In this document: positions 27,080-34,696 of the stretch, piece by piece
Numbering within the stretch: position 1 is the stretch's first letter
How the letters are laid out: every line of letters begins with the position of its first letter
From: Thermoplasmatota archaeon
GTDB taxonomy: Archaea; Thermoplasmatota; Penumbrarchaeia; JANQNL01
NCBI GenBank assembly: GCA_028279585.1
Contig: JANQNL010000156.1
Location: forward strand, 1 to 52,311
Length of the DNA stretch: 52,311 nucleotides
Direction: 5' to 3'
Made by a program: the position numbers and the translations under genes
The notes under the pieces: model-generated
Seen by the model: the letters and a program-made list of their open reading frames with translations, nothing else
What the model was told of the DNA's origin: nothing
Database searches by the model: none

Positions 27080-27123
27080 CCACCGTGAGCTTTTTCGACA
27101 ATGGTTGAAAGAAAGAGAGAAAA

Positions 27124-27198
27124 AGCCCCCGGTGGGATTCGAACCCACGATCTACGGTTTACGAAACCGTCGCAGTAACCGGGCTGAGCTACGGAGGC
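27124..27198 (-). tRNA. tRNA-Thr (CGT)
   Basis: The minus strand gives acceptor stem GCCTCCG/CGGGGGC with one T-G pair. The anticodon stem ACGGT/ACCGT with loop TTCGTAA gives anticodon CGT, and the T-arm is GTGGG-TTCGAAT-CCCAC. The discriminator is U73, usual for archaeal tRNA-Thr. The D-stem is weak: only two of four positions pair canonically. CCA is not encoded, and a T-rich stretch follows the gene. Confidence 0.93.
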
Positions 27199-27301
27199 AT
27201 TTTGAGGTCTGGCGTCAGACAAGTCGGAGGCCCTATTTGAATTTTTCACTCATACACAACTGTCCACATCGCGCAAGGTTCAATAACAATGGCCCGTATC
27301 A

Positions 27302-27886
27302 ATGCCCATGGCCCGTGGTGAGCTCCCAAAAGGAGACCCCATTCTAGAACTCGGTGGTATCAGGTACTACCAGTCCCCCATCAAGGATTACACCAAGAGA
27401 CTTCTCCTTCGGACCTTGGCGGTGCTTGTTCTGGGTATCATCCTGATCTGGGCATTGGACCTGCCATTGGCACTGGCACCGATCCTGGCTGGAGCAATAA
27501 CCATCATCGCCGCTGTTATGCTTGTGCTCAAGGCAAAGGCAGTCAATGAGGTCCAGGCATCAGTGCTGGTCTATGAGAACGGATTACTGCTCCACTCTGC
27601 AAGATGGGAGCAGTTATCCGAGGCTCGTGACAAACTTCCCCTCTGGGCCCATAGACACTTCAGGTTCATGAAAAGGTCTCCACAGAGATTTATCCCGAAG
27701 GGAAAGGTCAAGGCCATGGACCTGGTGGTGATGAAGACCTGGTACACAGATGCTTCAGAGAACATCGTTATCCACCTCAAGAAAGAGGACCCGATCTTTC
27801 TCTATGGAGTCCCTTCCAAGGGATTGAAGCTTGCCGCTAAGTTCATGAAGATACCGTTCAACAAGAACCCTATCCTGAACGGATGA
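27302..27886 (+). CDS. Small membrane protein of unknown function
   Basis: The 194-residue protein has a short cytoplasmic N-terminus, two closely spaced transmembrane helices (about residues 36-76) and a C-terminal cytoplasmic domain of about 115 residues. The alternating strands of that domain ('ASVLVYENGLLLHSA', 'ENIVIHLKKEDPIFLYG') look like a PH-like fold of the YcxB kind, but this is a guess. No catalytic residues are evident. The stop codon adjoins that of the convergent PAPS-reductase-family gene with no gap. Confidence 0.6.
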   Translation: MPMARGELPKGDPILELGGIRYYQSPIKDYTKRLLLRTLAVLVLGIILIWALDLPLALAPILAGAITIIAAVMLVLKAKAVNEVQASVLVYENGLLLHSARWEQLSEARDKLPLWAHRHFRFMKRSPQRFIPKGKVKAMDLVVMKTWYTDASENIVIHLKKEDPIFLYGVPSKGLKLAAKFMKIPFNKNPILNG

Positions 27887-29845
27887 TCAACGGGGTTCGT
27901 ATTCTACTGACGGACACTTTCCGAAGCAGTCCTGGCATGCTGTGCAGTCATCAGTGATCAGGACCGTCCTTGTTTCCTCGTCAAGCTTGATGGCGTTCAT
28001 GCCGCAACGGCCGACACATACACCACATCCCACACAGCTCTCGCTTCGGCGCAGGACATCCAGCAGTCTCTTGCGGACCCTGGTGCGGAGCTTGCCGTTC
28101 TTCTGATACACATCCATGGCCTTCTCGTCAAGGGACATTGTGAGCTTGCCGTCAGTGCTCACGTTGATCTCCTTGACGGTCATTCCTGCGATGCTACATC
28201 CTGTCACGACGAAGTCCCCGGATCTTTTTATGGAAATGAAGCCTCCGAACACCTTCATCATGTCCGCGAGCTTGAACGAACTGAAGTCGCCCTTGATGGT
28301 CCCCTCGATAAGACCACCTTCTGAAAGATCGGACTCCACCCATAGACCTATGATATCTGGTGGAGGGTTGTTGCCTGCACCACTTTCGAGGTTGAGCTCG
28401 CGTCTATCGCGAAGCTCCCGCATACCCGGAGGCAACTTATTGAACCGCCAGAAGCCCATCTCGTACCACTGGGCCGTGTAGCCACGGTCCTCGGCATGTT
28501 TCTGGAGGGCTTCCTGGAACCGGGGGAACTCGGGATGTGTCATTATGATCTCGAGCTCTGCCATGTTTGATGCAGGACATAGCCAGCAGCCTATCCTTTC
28601 CATCCCCTGCTCGTAAAGTGGATTGTATGGTGCACCGGACCTGAAGATGTACAGCCAGACGTCGAGTGCGGTCCAGTCTTGGACCGGGGAAACACCTTCC
28701 TGACCGGCCACCCAAGGGTTCTGCCATCTTCGGCCTTTCTTCATGCGCTGCTCGGATTCCTTTCCGCGCTGGCCGATGAACGAGACTACACCTTTGGGAA
28801 ATGATTCCCTGATCAACATGGATGTTGGACCGAGCTTGCAGCTCTTGCAGCACCATCTGAAGTCCCTTCCTGGAGGACCGAAGTGCTCCAGGGCGTGCCA
28901 GAAGGCCTCACCGGCATTCCTCTGGACAAGTTCCAGCTCGAAGGTGTCCCTGACCTGGTTCACATTGTCGATGGTCTGGGGGAACTCAAGGCCCGTGTCG
29001 ATGAAGAGCATCTTCGGTTTTCGGGTGGAGAACTTGAGGACGAGAAGTAGTGCGGCCAGTGAGTCCTTTCCCCCACTGTATGACACTGCCATATCACGGT
29101 CACCGATCTCCTTGGTAACGTCTGCGATGAAAGCTTTGGCCTTCTGCTCCAGGTACTCGATCCTGGCTGTATTTGCCTCTACTGCCTTCTCCCAAGTGGA
29201 TGGTTTGGTGTGGTCCACATACTCCTGTCGTTCACCCTTCCACCGGGTCTTGACAGAGACGCCGTGGGTCTCTTCGACCATCTGGGGGCCAGACATCCTG
29301 GCGGACCCACAGCAGAACACCTTCCCATCAGCTGTTATGGCGACGACCTCGTCCATGGGCGCGATGTCTGGATGGGCATCTGTCACGCCTGGTGCGAGGA
29401 CCGAGGCTCCCTTCACGATGAATGGAACTGCGTCCTCGTCGGTCACGACAAAGCCCTTGGTCAGCTTACCCTGGAGTGCTCTTGCAGCATCTATTCGGAC
29501 CATGAAGTCGAACTCGCCCTTCACAAGGTCATATCTGTAGGTTCCAACAACACGGCCCCCGACGACCACTTCGTCCAGCACATCGTCACCTGGAGCACGG
29601 TTCAGGACCACTATTCTGTCCGGAGGAATGATAGCCTCGCCACATCCCTCACCGAACTGCTGGTCGATGATCGCTCGGATGCTCTCGATGTCCTGCTGGA
29701 AGGCTGGCCGCATGTCACCTGGGGGGGTGATAGCTACCTGGTGGGTGCGAGTGCCGCAGATGGAGCACTCCTTCTGGTCGACCAGAGGAAGGTCGCATTC
29801 TGGGCACCAGCGGAGCAGTAGTCGGCCGAGTCGAGGTGCGGGCAT
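27887..29845 (-). CDS. PAPS reductase-family protein with zinc ribbon, PUA and ferredoxin domains
   Basis: The 652-residue fusion starts with a rubredoxin-like zinc ribbon (Cys14, 17, 27, 30). A PUA-like domain follows (about 125-200, 'KGFVVTDEDAVPFIVKGASV'). The PP-loop adenylyl-binding core has 'SYSGGKDS' near residue 252, then 'IDTGLEFP' and 'WRCCKSCK'-like Cys residues. The last 50 residues are a two-cluster ferredoxin ('CVGCGVCVGRCGMNAI', 'CTACQDCFGKCPS'). Archaea encode this architecture in place of simple PAPS reductases. The PUA domain hints at RNA thiolation rather than sulfate assimilation; substrate unknown. ATG 29845 fits a minus-strand CATATATG box; TTG 29857 is the alternative. 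Confidence 0.88.
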   Translation of the reverse strand: MPAPRLGRLLLRWCPECDLPLVDQKECSICGTRTHQVAITPPGDMRPAFQQDIESIRAIIDQQFGEGCGEAIIPPDRIVVLNRAPGDDVLDEVVVGGRVVGTYRYDLVKGEFDFMVRIDAARALQGKLTKGFVVTDEDAVPFIVKGASVLAPGVTDAHPDIAPMDEVVAITADGKVFCCGSARMSGPQMVEETHGVSVKTRWKGERQEYVDHTKPSTWEKAVEANTARIEYLEQKAKAFIADVTKEIGDRDMAVSYSGGKDSLAALLLVLKFSTRKPKMLFIDTGLEFPQTIDNVNQVRDTFELELVQRNAGEAFWHALEHFGPPGRDFRWCCKSCKLGPTSMLIRESFPKGVVSFIGQRGKESEQRMKKGRRWQNPWVAGQEGVSPVQDWTALDVWLYIFRSGAPYNPLYEQGMERIGCWLCPASNMAELEIIMTHPEFPRFQEALQKHAEDRGYTAQWYEMGFWRFNKLPPGMRELRDRRELNLESGAGNNPPPDIIGLWVESDLSEGGLIEGTIKGDFSSFKLADMMKVFGGFISIKRSGDFVVTGCSIAGMTVKEINVSTDGKLTMSLDEKAMDVYQKNGKLRTRVRKRLLDVLRRSESCVGCGVCVGRCGMNAIKLDEETRTVLITDDCTACQDCFGKCPSVEYEPR

Positions 29846-29870
29846 GGGGGCGGGCAAGGCTGACTGTGGT

Positions 29871-29893
29871 CATATATGTTGGGGTGGTTTTAT
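29871..29893. promoter_or_regulatory. Divergent promoters between the PAPS-reductase-family and GNAT genes
   Basis: CATATATG (29871-29878) is placed for the minus-strand gene, and GTTTTATTAG (about 29885-29894) about 28 bases before the plus-strand ATG at 29919. Both predict leaderless transcripts. Confidence 0.5.
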
Positions 29894-29918
29894 TAGCTGA
29901 ACGTACGTTTGACCCACC

Positions 29919-30377
29919 ATGAACATACGTCCTGCAGCCGAAGCTGATATTCCCACCCTTGCCCGCATGGCAGTGGAGTTCGAGGAGTATCTCATCTCCA
30001 TCGACGACACCCTCCAGGACAAGCCCCCAGAGGTCTCCACTGTGGAGAACATCCTGCGGAAAGGATTCGGTCATGAGTACCACTACTTCATTGTTGCTGA
30101 GGAGGGAGGCCAGATCATCGGTTTCGCGGATATGTGGGCCTATCCTGAATACCAGCACGCAGGGATATCGGGATACCTCCACAACATCTACATCTCGCCA
30201 GACCACAGAGGGAAAGGCATTGGTTCGGCCATGGTCGACGATATCATCGCAGAGTGCAAACGCAGAGAGTGCATTGCCATCCATATCCCAGTGCTTCCCA
30301 AGAACACAGAGGCCATTGAGTTCTACAAGAAGAAGGGCATCGATGAAGTGCTGTACATGATGGAGACCAGGCTGTAA
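29919..30377 (+). CDS. GNAT-family N-acetyltransferase
   Basis: The 152-residue single GNAT domain begins 'MNIRPAAEADIPTLARM', has the motif A acetyl-CoA loop 'ISPDHRGKGIGSAMVDDI' (Q/R-x-x-G-x-G/A) and ends with 'FYKKKGIDEVLYMMETRL'. It transfers an acetyl group from acetyl-CoA to an amine; the substrate is not predictable. Its start fits a leaderless transcript from the shared divergent promoter. It precedes the heptose operon by 56 bases, but an AATATAGG box in that gap suggests separate transcription. Confidence 0.9.
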   Translation: MNIRPAAEADIPTLARMAVEFEEYLISIDDTLQDKPPEVSTVENILRKGFGHEYHYFIVAEEGGQIIGFADMWAYPEYQHAGISGYLHNIYISPDHRGKGIGSAMVDDIIAECKRRECIAIHIPVLPKNTEAIEFYKKKGIDEVLYMMETRL

Positions 30378-30433
30378 CCCGAAAGGATAATGAATATAGG
30401 CCACGACAACTATGCCCGTGACGGTGTGAAAAC

Positions 30434-31429
30434 GTGATAATCAGGGCCAGGGCACCACTAAGAATGAGCTTCGGCGGGGACGCAACGGACGTTCCCCCCT
30501 ACGTCGATGACGAAGGAGGTGTTATCCTCTCGGCAACCATCGACAAGTTCGTCTATGCATCCCTCACTTCTCCAACAGAAGGGCTGGACCTGAAGAGCGA
30601 TGGGGACCTGGGGGCGGCCTACAACCTTGGAGAGCAGGTGAAGATCTACAAGGGTGAGCAGCTCATCCAGGCTGCCGTCAAGAGAATGGGTGTTGAGGAC
30701 CAGGACCTCCACATCTCCATCCATTCGGACGCCCCAGCTGGTTCTGGCTTTGGTTCTACATCCACCACGGTCATCGCTGTCATGAGCGTCCTTAAAGAGT
30801 TCACCAATAAACCTCTGGACTACTACGAGCTCGCAGAGCTCGCCTATAAGGTGGAGCGCGAGGACGTAGGATTGCTCGGGGGAAAGCAGGACCACTATAT
30901 GGCCATCTTTGGTGGGTTCGATTACATCGAGTTCGTCGATGGCCAGGCCATCGTGAACAAGCTCAAGATCAAGCCATCCATCGCTAATGAGCTCCAGTAC
31001 AGCCTCCTACTATGCCATACCGGAAAGCTCGAGCAGTCTGGGAGGATCCTCAAGGACCAGATGGACGATTACTCGGACATCAAGCTGAAGCTCGACGACC
31101 TCAAGATGGTCACCATGCAGATGAAGGACCATCTGCTCAAGAGCGAGCTTGGCAAGTTCGGAAAGGCCATGCACGAGGTCTGGATGATCAAGAAGTCCCT
31201 GTCACCACACATCTCATCCGAACGTATCGATAAGATGTATGATGTGGCCAGGGACGCAGGGGCCGTAGGGGGACGTGTACTGGGGGCCGGTGGTGGTGGT
31301 TATCTATTACTGTTCTGTGACTTCGAAAAGAAGCACGTCATCGCAGCAGAGCTTGAGAAGATGGGCGGAAAGCTTGTCAACTTCGAGTTCGAGTATAAGG
31401 GTCTGAAGACCTGGCGTTCAAAGAAATAG
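30434..31429 (+). CDS. hddA: GHMP kinase, D-glycero-D-manno-heptose 7-phosphate kinase-like
   Basis: The 331-residue GHMP kinase has N-terminal 'RARAPLRMSFGGDATDV', the GHMP phosphate loop 'PAGSGFGSTSTT' (about residues 97-108), 'EREDVGLLGGKQDHYMAIFGGF' and C-terminal 'GAVGGRVLGAGGGGYLL'. These match HddA-type kinases. The first-position loop 'GSGFGSTST' differs slightly from the usual 'GSGLGSSS'. It would phosphorylate C1 of heptose 7-phosphate. The gene is first in an operon with gmhA and gmhB, whose products act on the same pathway, which strengthens the call. The start is GTG. Confidence 0.88.
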   Translation: MIIRARAPLRMSFGGDATDVPPYVDDEGGVILSATIDKFVYASLTSPTEGLDLKSDGDLGAAYNLGEQVKIYKGEQLIQAAVKRMGVEDQDLHISIHSDAPAGSGFGSTSTTVIAVMSVLKEFTNKPLDYYELAELAYKVEREDVGLLGGKQDHYMAIFGGFDYIEFVDGQAIVNKLKIKPSIANELQYSLLLCHTGKLEQSGRILKDQMDDYSDIKLKLDDLKMVTMQMKDHLLKSELGKFGKAMHEVWMIKKSLSPHISSERIDKMYDVARDAGAVGGRVLGAGGGGYLLLFCDFEKKHVIAAELEKMGGKLVNFEFEYKGLKTWRSKK

Positions 31430-31440
31430 GAGCGGGTTTT

Positions 31441-32025
31441 ATGAGCGAGGAGTTCAAACAGATATTCAAAAAGCGGGTCCAGGAGAGCATCGAGGTCAAA
31501 CAGGCCTTGACGGACGATCACTATGATGTGCTGGCCCAGATGGCAGAGAAGGTCCTGGAATGCTACAAACAGGGCGGCATGGTCATCATATTCGGTAATG
31601 GTGGGTCTGCGGCCGATGCCCAGCATATCGCAGCGGAGCTTGTCTCAAAGTTCTATCTTGAGCGTGAAGGCCTTCCAGCCATTGCACTTAACACAAACAC
31701 ATCTGTGATCACCGCGGTCGGTAACGACTACGGTTACGACAGGACCTTCGCCCGACAGGTGGAGGCCTTTGCAGAGGAGGGCGACATCGTCATCGGTATC
31801 TCGACCTCTGGAAACTCCCCGAACGTCCTTGCAGCCCTTGAGGTCGCTAACGAGAGAGGAGCATACTCCATGGGCTTCGCTGGAATGCCTGGCTCCAAGA
31901 TCTGTGATGTGGCCAAGCTCACGCTCAATGTCCCAAGCTCGGACACCCCAAGGATCCAAGAGGTCCACATCACAGCTGGTCATATCCTGTGTGAGATCGT
32001 AGAGAGCACCCTTTTCAAGGAGTGA
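31441..32025 (+). CDS. gmhA: Sedoheptulose 7-phosphate isomerase
   Basis: The 194-residue SIS-domain protein has 'IIFGNGGSAADAQHIAAELVSKFY', 'SVITAVGNDYGYDRTFARQV', 'GIGISTSGNSPNV'-type phosphate binding ('IVIGISTSGNSPNV') and 'DTPRIQEVHITAGHILCEIVE', which together identify GmhA rather than other SIS proteins. It isomerises sedoheptulose 7-phosphate to D-glycero-D-manno-heptose 7-phosphate. It starts 11 bases after hddA and ends four bases before gmhB. The length is normal for the family. Confidence 0.95.
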   Translation: MSEEFKQIFKKRVQESIEVKQALTDDHYDVLAQMAEKVLECYKQGGMVIIFGNGGSAADAQHIAAELVSKFYLEREGLPAIALNTNTSVITAVGNDYGYDRTFARQVEAFAEEGDIVIGISTSGNSPNVLAALEVANERGAYSMGFAGMPGSKICDVAKLTLNVPSSDTPRIQEVHITAGHILCEIVESTLFKE

Positions 32026-32029
32026 GCCA

Positions 32030-32620
32030 ATGATATCTGGTACATACAAGGAGAAAGAAGCTAGGCTTGCCGTGTTCCTTGACAGGGATGGGACCATCAT
32101 CAAGCTTGTCAACTACATCAAGGACCCAAAGGACGTAGAGCTGATAGAAGGAGCGGCCGAGGCGATCAAGGAGCTCAACAGGACAGACCTGCTGGTCTTG
32201 ATGGTCACGAACCAAGCAGGCGTGGCCAAAGGATACTTCACGATACAGGATGTGGACTCCATCAATGCGAAAATGGAGCAGCTCATCCAGGAAGGAGGAG
32301 GATACCTGGACGATATCTACATCTGTCCACACCATCCATCAGAGGGAGAGACGAACTTTACATGTGATTGTGACTGCAGAAAGCCAAAACCAGGTCTTTT
32401 ACAAGAGGCCGCCCAGGAGTATGGTCTCTCTCTGGACCGGTGCTGGATAGTCGGTGATAACAAGTCTGACATCGCTGCAGGAAAGGCTGCAGGTGTCAAG
32501 ACCATCCTTGTTCGGACGGGGCATGGTGCAGATATGGAGAAGGAAATGGCTGATGATGATGCTCCGGACCATGTTGTGGACGACCTTCCACAGGCAGTCA
32601 AGATAATCCTTGGTAAGTAG
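32030..32620 (+). CDS. gmhB: D-glycero-D-manno-heptose 1,7-bisphosphate 7-phosphatase
   Basis: The 196-residue HAD-IIIA phosphatase has motif I 'VFLDRDGTII' and motif II 'VTNQAGVAKG'. It has the family's structural zinc loop 'CPHHPSEGE...CDCDCRKPKPG', with Cys and His ligands, and motif III/IV 'WIVGDNKSDIAAGKAAG'. It removes the C7 phosphate of heptose bisphosphate. Operon position after hddA and gmhA supports the assignment over histidinol phosphatase. A nucleotidyltransferase (hddC) to finish a nucleotide-heptose is not in this window. Confidence 0.93.
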   Translation: MISGTYKEKEARLAVFLDRDGTIIKLVNYIKDPKDVELIEGAAEAIKELNRTDLLVLMVTNQAGVAKGYFTIQDVDSINAKMEQLIQEGGGYLDDIYICPHHPSEGETNFTCDCDCRKPKPGLLQEAAQEYGLSLDRCWIVGDNKSDIAAGKAAGVKTILVRTGHGADMEKEMADDDAPDHVVDDLPQAVKIILGK

Positions 32621-32628
32621 GAGGCCGC

Positions 32629-34209
32629 ATGGTCAGTGACAGTGAAGCCCAGATTATCCTGGACCGCGCTAGGTACATGTACCTCAGCGGCGAGCACAAG
32701 TTCGCTGTCAATATCTACAAGGACACTGACCCTTCCACTTTCAGTCTCATTTACAGATTGCGATACTACACAGAGTTCTCCGAGGTCCTGATATCTGTTG
32801 GCATCCACATCAAAGGAGCTGACATCTGGTCCATGCTCGAAAAGGCAGAGGAAGAGGCCAAGGAGCTCATTGGTGAGGAAGGCCAGGTCCAGACAGGAAG
32901 GGCACTCGCCATCTATTCTGCAGCGACCGTTCTGGGAAGCTCCCATGTCGAAGATAACGACCTTGCCAAGAACTATCTGAAGGAGGCCACAGACGCTCTG
33001 GAAGATGCTGTGGTAGTCCTGGGACTCGAGGAAGGGGCAGTTCATAGGGACCTCTCCCGAGACATTCTTATGGCCTCTGCCCTTCTCAACATCTGCTGGG
33101 CCAGAGTTTCCATATCATCAGATTCATGGAAGGATGCTCTGATGAGGGCCGAGCGTGCCCTTGGGTTTGCCAAGCTTGCAAAGGAGAAACAGATCAGCGG
33201 CGACGACATGGAGGTCAACCATTACCTTGCCGAGGCACACAGGGTCACTGGTGATGTCCTATACAACTCCGGCGAGCCAGGCAAGGCCAAGGGATTCTAC
33301 AAACGTGCGTATCGAGCCTTCGAGGATGTGGGCGACCTCGGCTCCATGGCCATGATGGCGGGGGCTGTTGGGGACTGTCTCAAGGAGGAGGGTGACACAG
33401 AGGGTGCGCTCACGTGGTTCGGAAGGGCCAGGTCGGACTTCGAGAAGCTGAAGATCCCACACGGAGTCCTTGTGGCCGATATGAAAAAGGGTCTTGTGCT
33501 TATTGACACAGAGGAGTACAAGAAGGCCTTTAAACTTCTCAACACGACACACAAAAAGCTCACCAAGATAGGGGCCAGGGAAGACGCCATCATGGCTCGC
33601 ATAGGTGCTTTGGAGTGTGAGTTCAAGTTGAAGAAGCACTTCTTCTCGAAGCAATCCCTCATCAATCTCCTCTACGAGGAACCGGTCAAGCAGCATCCGA
33701 AATGCTACAACTATCTCTACGAGGTCGTTGCTGCACAGGATTGGCTCAAGGACGACAAGGACATGGCTGTGATGTTCGAGTCCCCAGTGAAGTATACCAT
33801 CACACGAGAGCTCATTGACATGATCATCGCCCATGCAAAGCAGAAGTATCCAAACGAGTTCGGTGCGGTCCTGCATGGCAACCCTCACATCCATCACATG
33901 GAGTTCGTCCTGGACTCTGCCCACGGTCGGACCTCCGTGGTCTTCAATCTCTACAATCGGTTCAGCCAGCGTAGGATGTCTGGCGATGGGGTCGTTCACT
34001 CTCATCCATCAGGATCGGCCAGGCCATCCCGGGCAGATGTCTCGTTGTTCGGAAGGTTCCCTGGCATCAACATAATCATCGCCTACCCGTTCACTTACAC
34101 AAGCTGGGCTGCGTACGATATGATGGGCAACCGAGTTAAGGTGGAGATGGTCGAGAAGGACCCTGATGATAGTCCTGCTCCAAAGAAGAAGGGACGGACC
34201 TTGAGTTAG
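32629..34209 (+). CDS. TPR-repeat protein fused to a JAMM (MPN+) metalloprotease domain
   Basis: The 526-residue protein has an N-terminal helical-repeat region of TPR type (about 1-370, for example 'NYLKEATDALEDA', 'AKGFYKRAYRAFEDVGD' and 'GALTWFGRARSDFEK'). The C-terminal domain carries a complete JAMM motif: Glu410 ('NEFGAVLHG') and His457-x-His459-x7-Ser467-x2-Asp470 in 'HSHPSGSARPSRAD'. JAMM enzymes remove ubiquitin-like proteins; in archaea they act on SAMPs. It is cytoplasmic. It starts eight bases after gmhB and so is the fourth gene of the heptose operon, where no direct role is obvious. Confidence 0.85.
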   Translation: MVSDSEAQIILDRARYMYLSGEHKFAVNIYKDTDPSTFSLIYRLRYYTEFSEVLISVGIHIKGADIWSMLEKAEEEAKELIGEEGQVQTGRALAIYSAATVLGSSHVEDNDLAKNYLKEATDALEDAVVVLGLEEGAVHRDLSRDILMASALLNICWARVSISSDSWKDALMRAERALGFAKLAKEKQISGDDMEVNHYLAEAHRVTGDVLYNSGEPGKAKGFYKRAYRAFEDVGDLGSMAMMAGAVGDCLKEEGDTEGALTWFGRARSDFEKLKIPHGVLVADMKKGLVLIDTEEYKKAFKLLNTTHKKLTKIGAREDAIMARIGALECEFKLKKHFFSKQSLINLLYEEPVKQHPKCYNYLYEVVAAQDWLKDDKDMAVMFESPVKYTITRELIDMIIAHAKQKYPNEFGAVLHGNPHIHHMEFVLDSAHGRTSVVFNLYNRFSQRRMSGDGVVHSHPSGSARPSRADVSLFGRFPGINIIIAYPFTYTSWAAYDMMGNRVKVEMVEKDPDDSPAPKKKGRTLS

Positions 34210-34541
34210 TTCGTCCTTATGGTCAGATTGTCGTAGGTGAAGTCGTCCAGCAGGTCGAACATCACGATAAGGAACTCTGCATTTATGGCACCCACAAGTC
34301 CCATGAGGTCACCCCTTGGCATCACTCCGCGGATGTTTATTGCGTTGAACGCGCGCTCCACGGTGTCCCTGTCCACAAGGTAGGCCTGCTTCTTATGTGT
34401 GGGGTCGTCGTTGACCACGAACCCATCATCCGTGACGTCCTCTATGACCTGCATCTTCCGTGTCTCGAACGTATAGACTACGCGCTTTCTTCGAGCAATG
34501 GCCTTAAGCTCTTCCCACACGATATTGAAATCCCTAGGCAT
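34206..34541 (-). CDS. Small conserved-looking protein of unknown function
   Basis: The 111-residue protein has no membrane segment or Cys cluster. It shows alternating strands and helices ('RKRVVYTFETRKMQVIEDVTDDGFVVNDD') with a Leu/Ile-rich C-terminal half. I do not recognise it. ATG 34541 is preceded by GGAGGG at seven bases and by a minus-strand TATAAAAA (34577-34584); an ATG eight codons upstream (34565) would lie before the expected transcription start. The gene overlaps the end of the TPR-JAMM gene by four bases, tail to tail. Confidence 0.6.
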   Translation of the reverse strand: MPRDFNIVWEELKAIARRKRVVYTFETRKMQVIEDVTDDGFVVNDDPTHKKQAYLVDRDTVERAFNAINIRGVMPRGDLMGLVGAINAEFLIVMFDLLDDFTYDNLTIRTN

Positions 34542-34613
34542 GGGGGTACCCTCCACATGGAGCATTGCTTATCGTGTTTTTATAGCTTTTGAGGTACGAT
34601 GGTCAGCATGAAA

Positions 34614-34664
34614 GACCCTGTCCGCAGGTGAAGGGGGGAGCGGCCTGAGCCAGCGGTCAGGGTC
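34614..34664. repeat. 51-nt hairpin element, copy 2, with G-rich loop
   Basis: Arms GACCCTGTCCGC (34614-34625) and GCGGTCAGGGTC (34653-34664) pair with a single T-T mismatch around a 27-nt loop that again begins AGGTGA and ends GAGCCA, with a G6 run. Compared with copy 1 at 4514, three base pairs differ by compensatory change. From the minus strand it lies 32 nt after the rhomboid stop, behind a C-rich tract (34665-34696). Confidence 0.6.
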
Positions 34665-34696
34665 GGGCAGGGGGGGAGGGTGGGGGTTGGGGAGGG

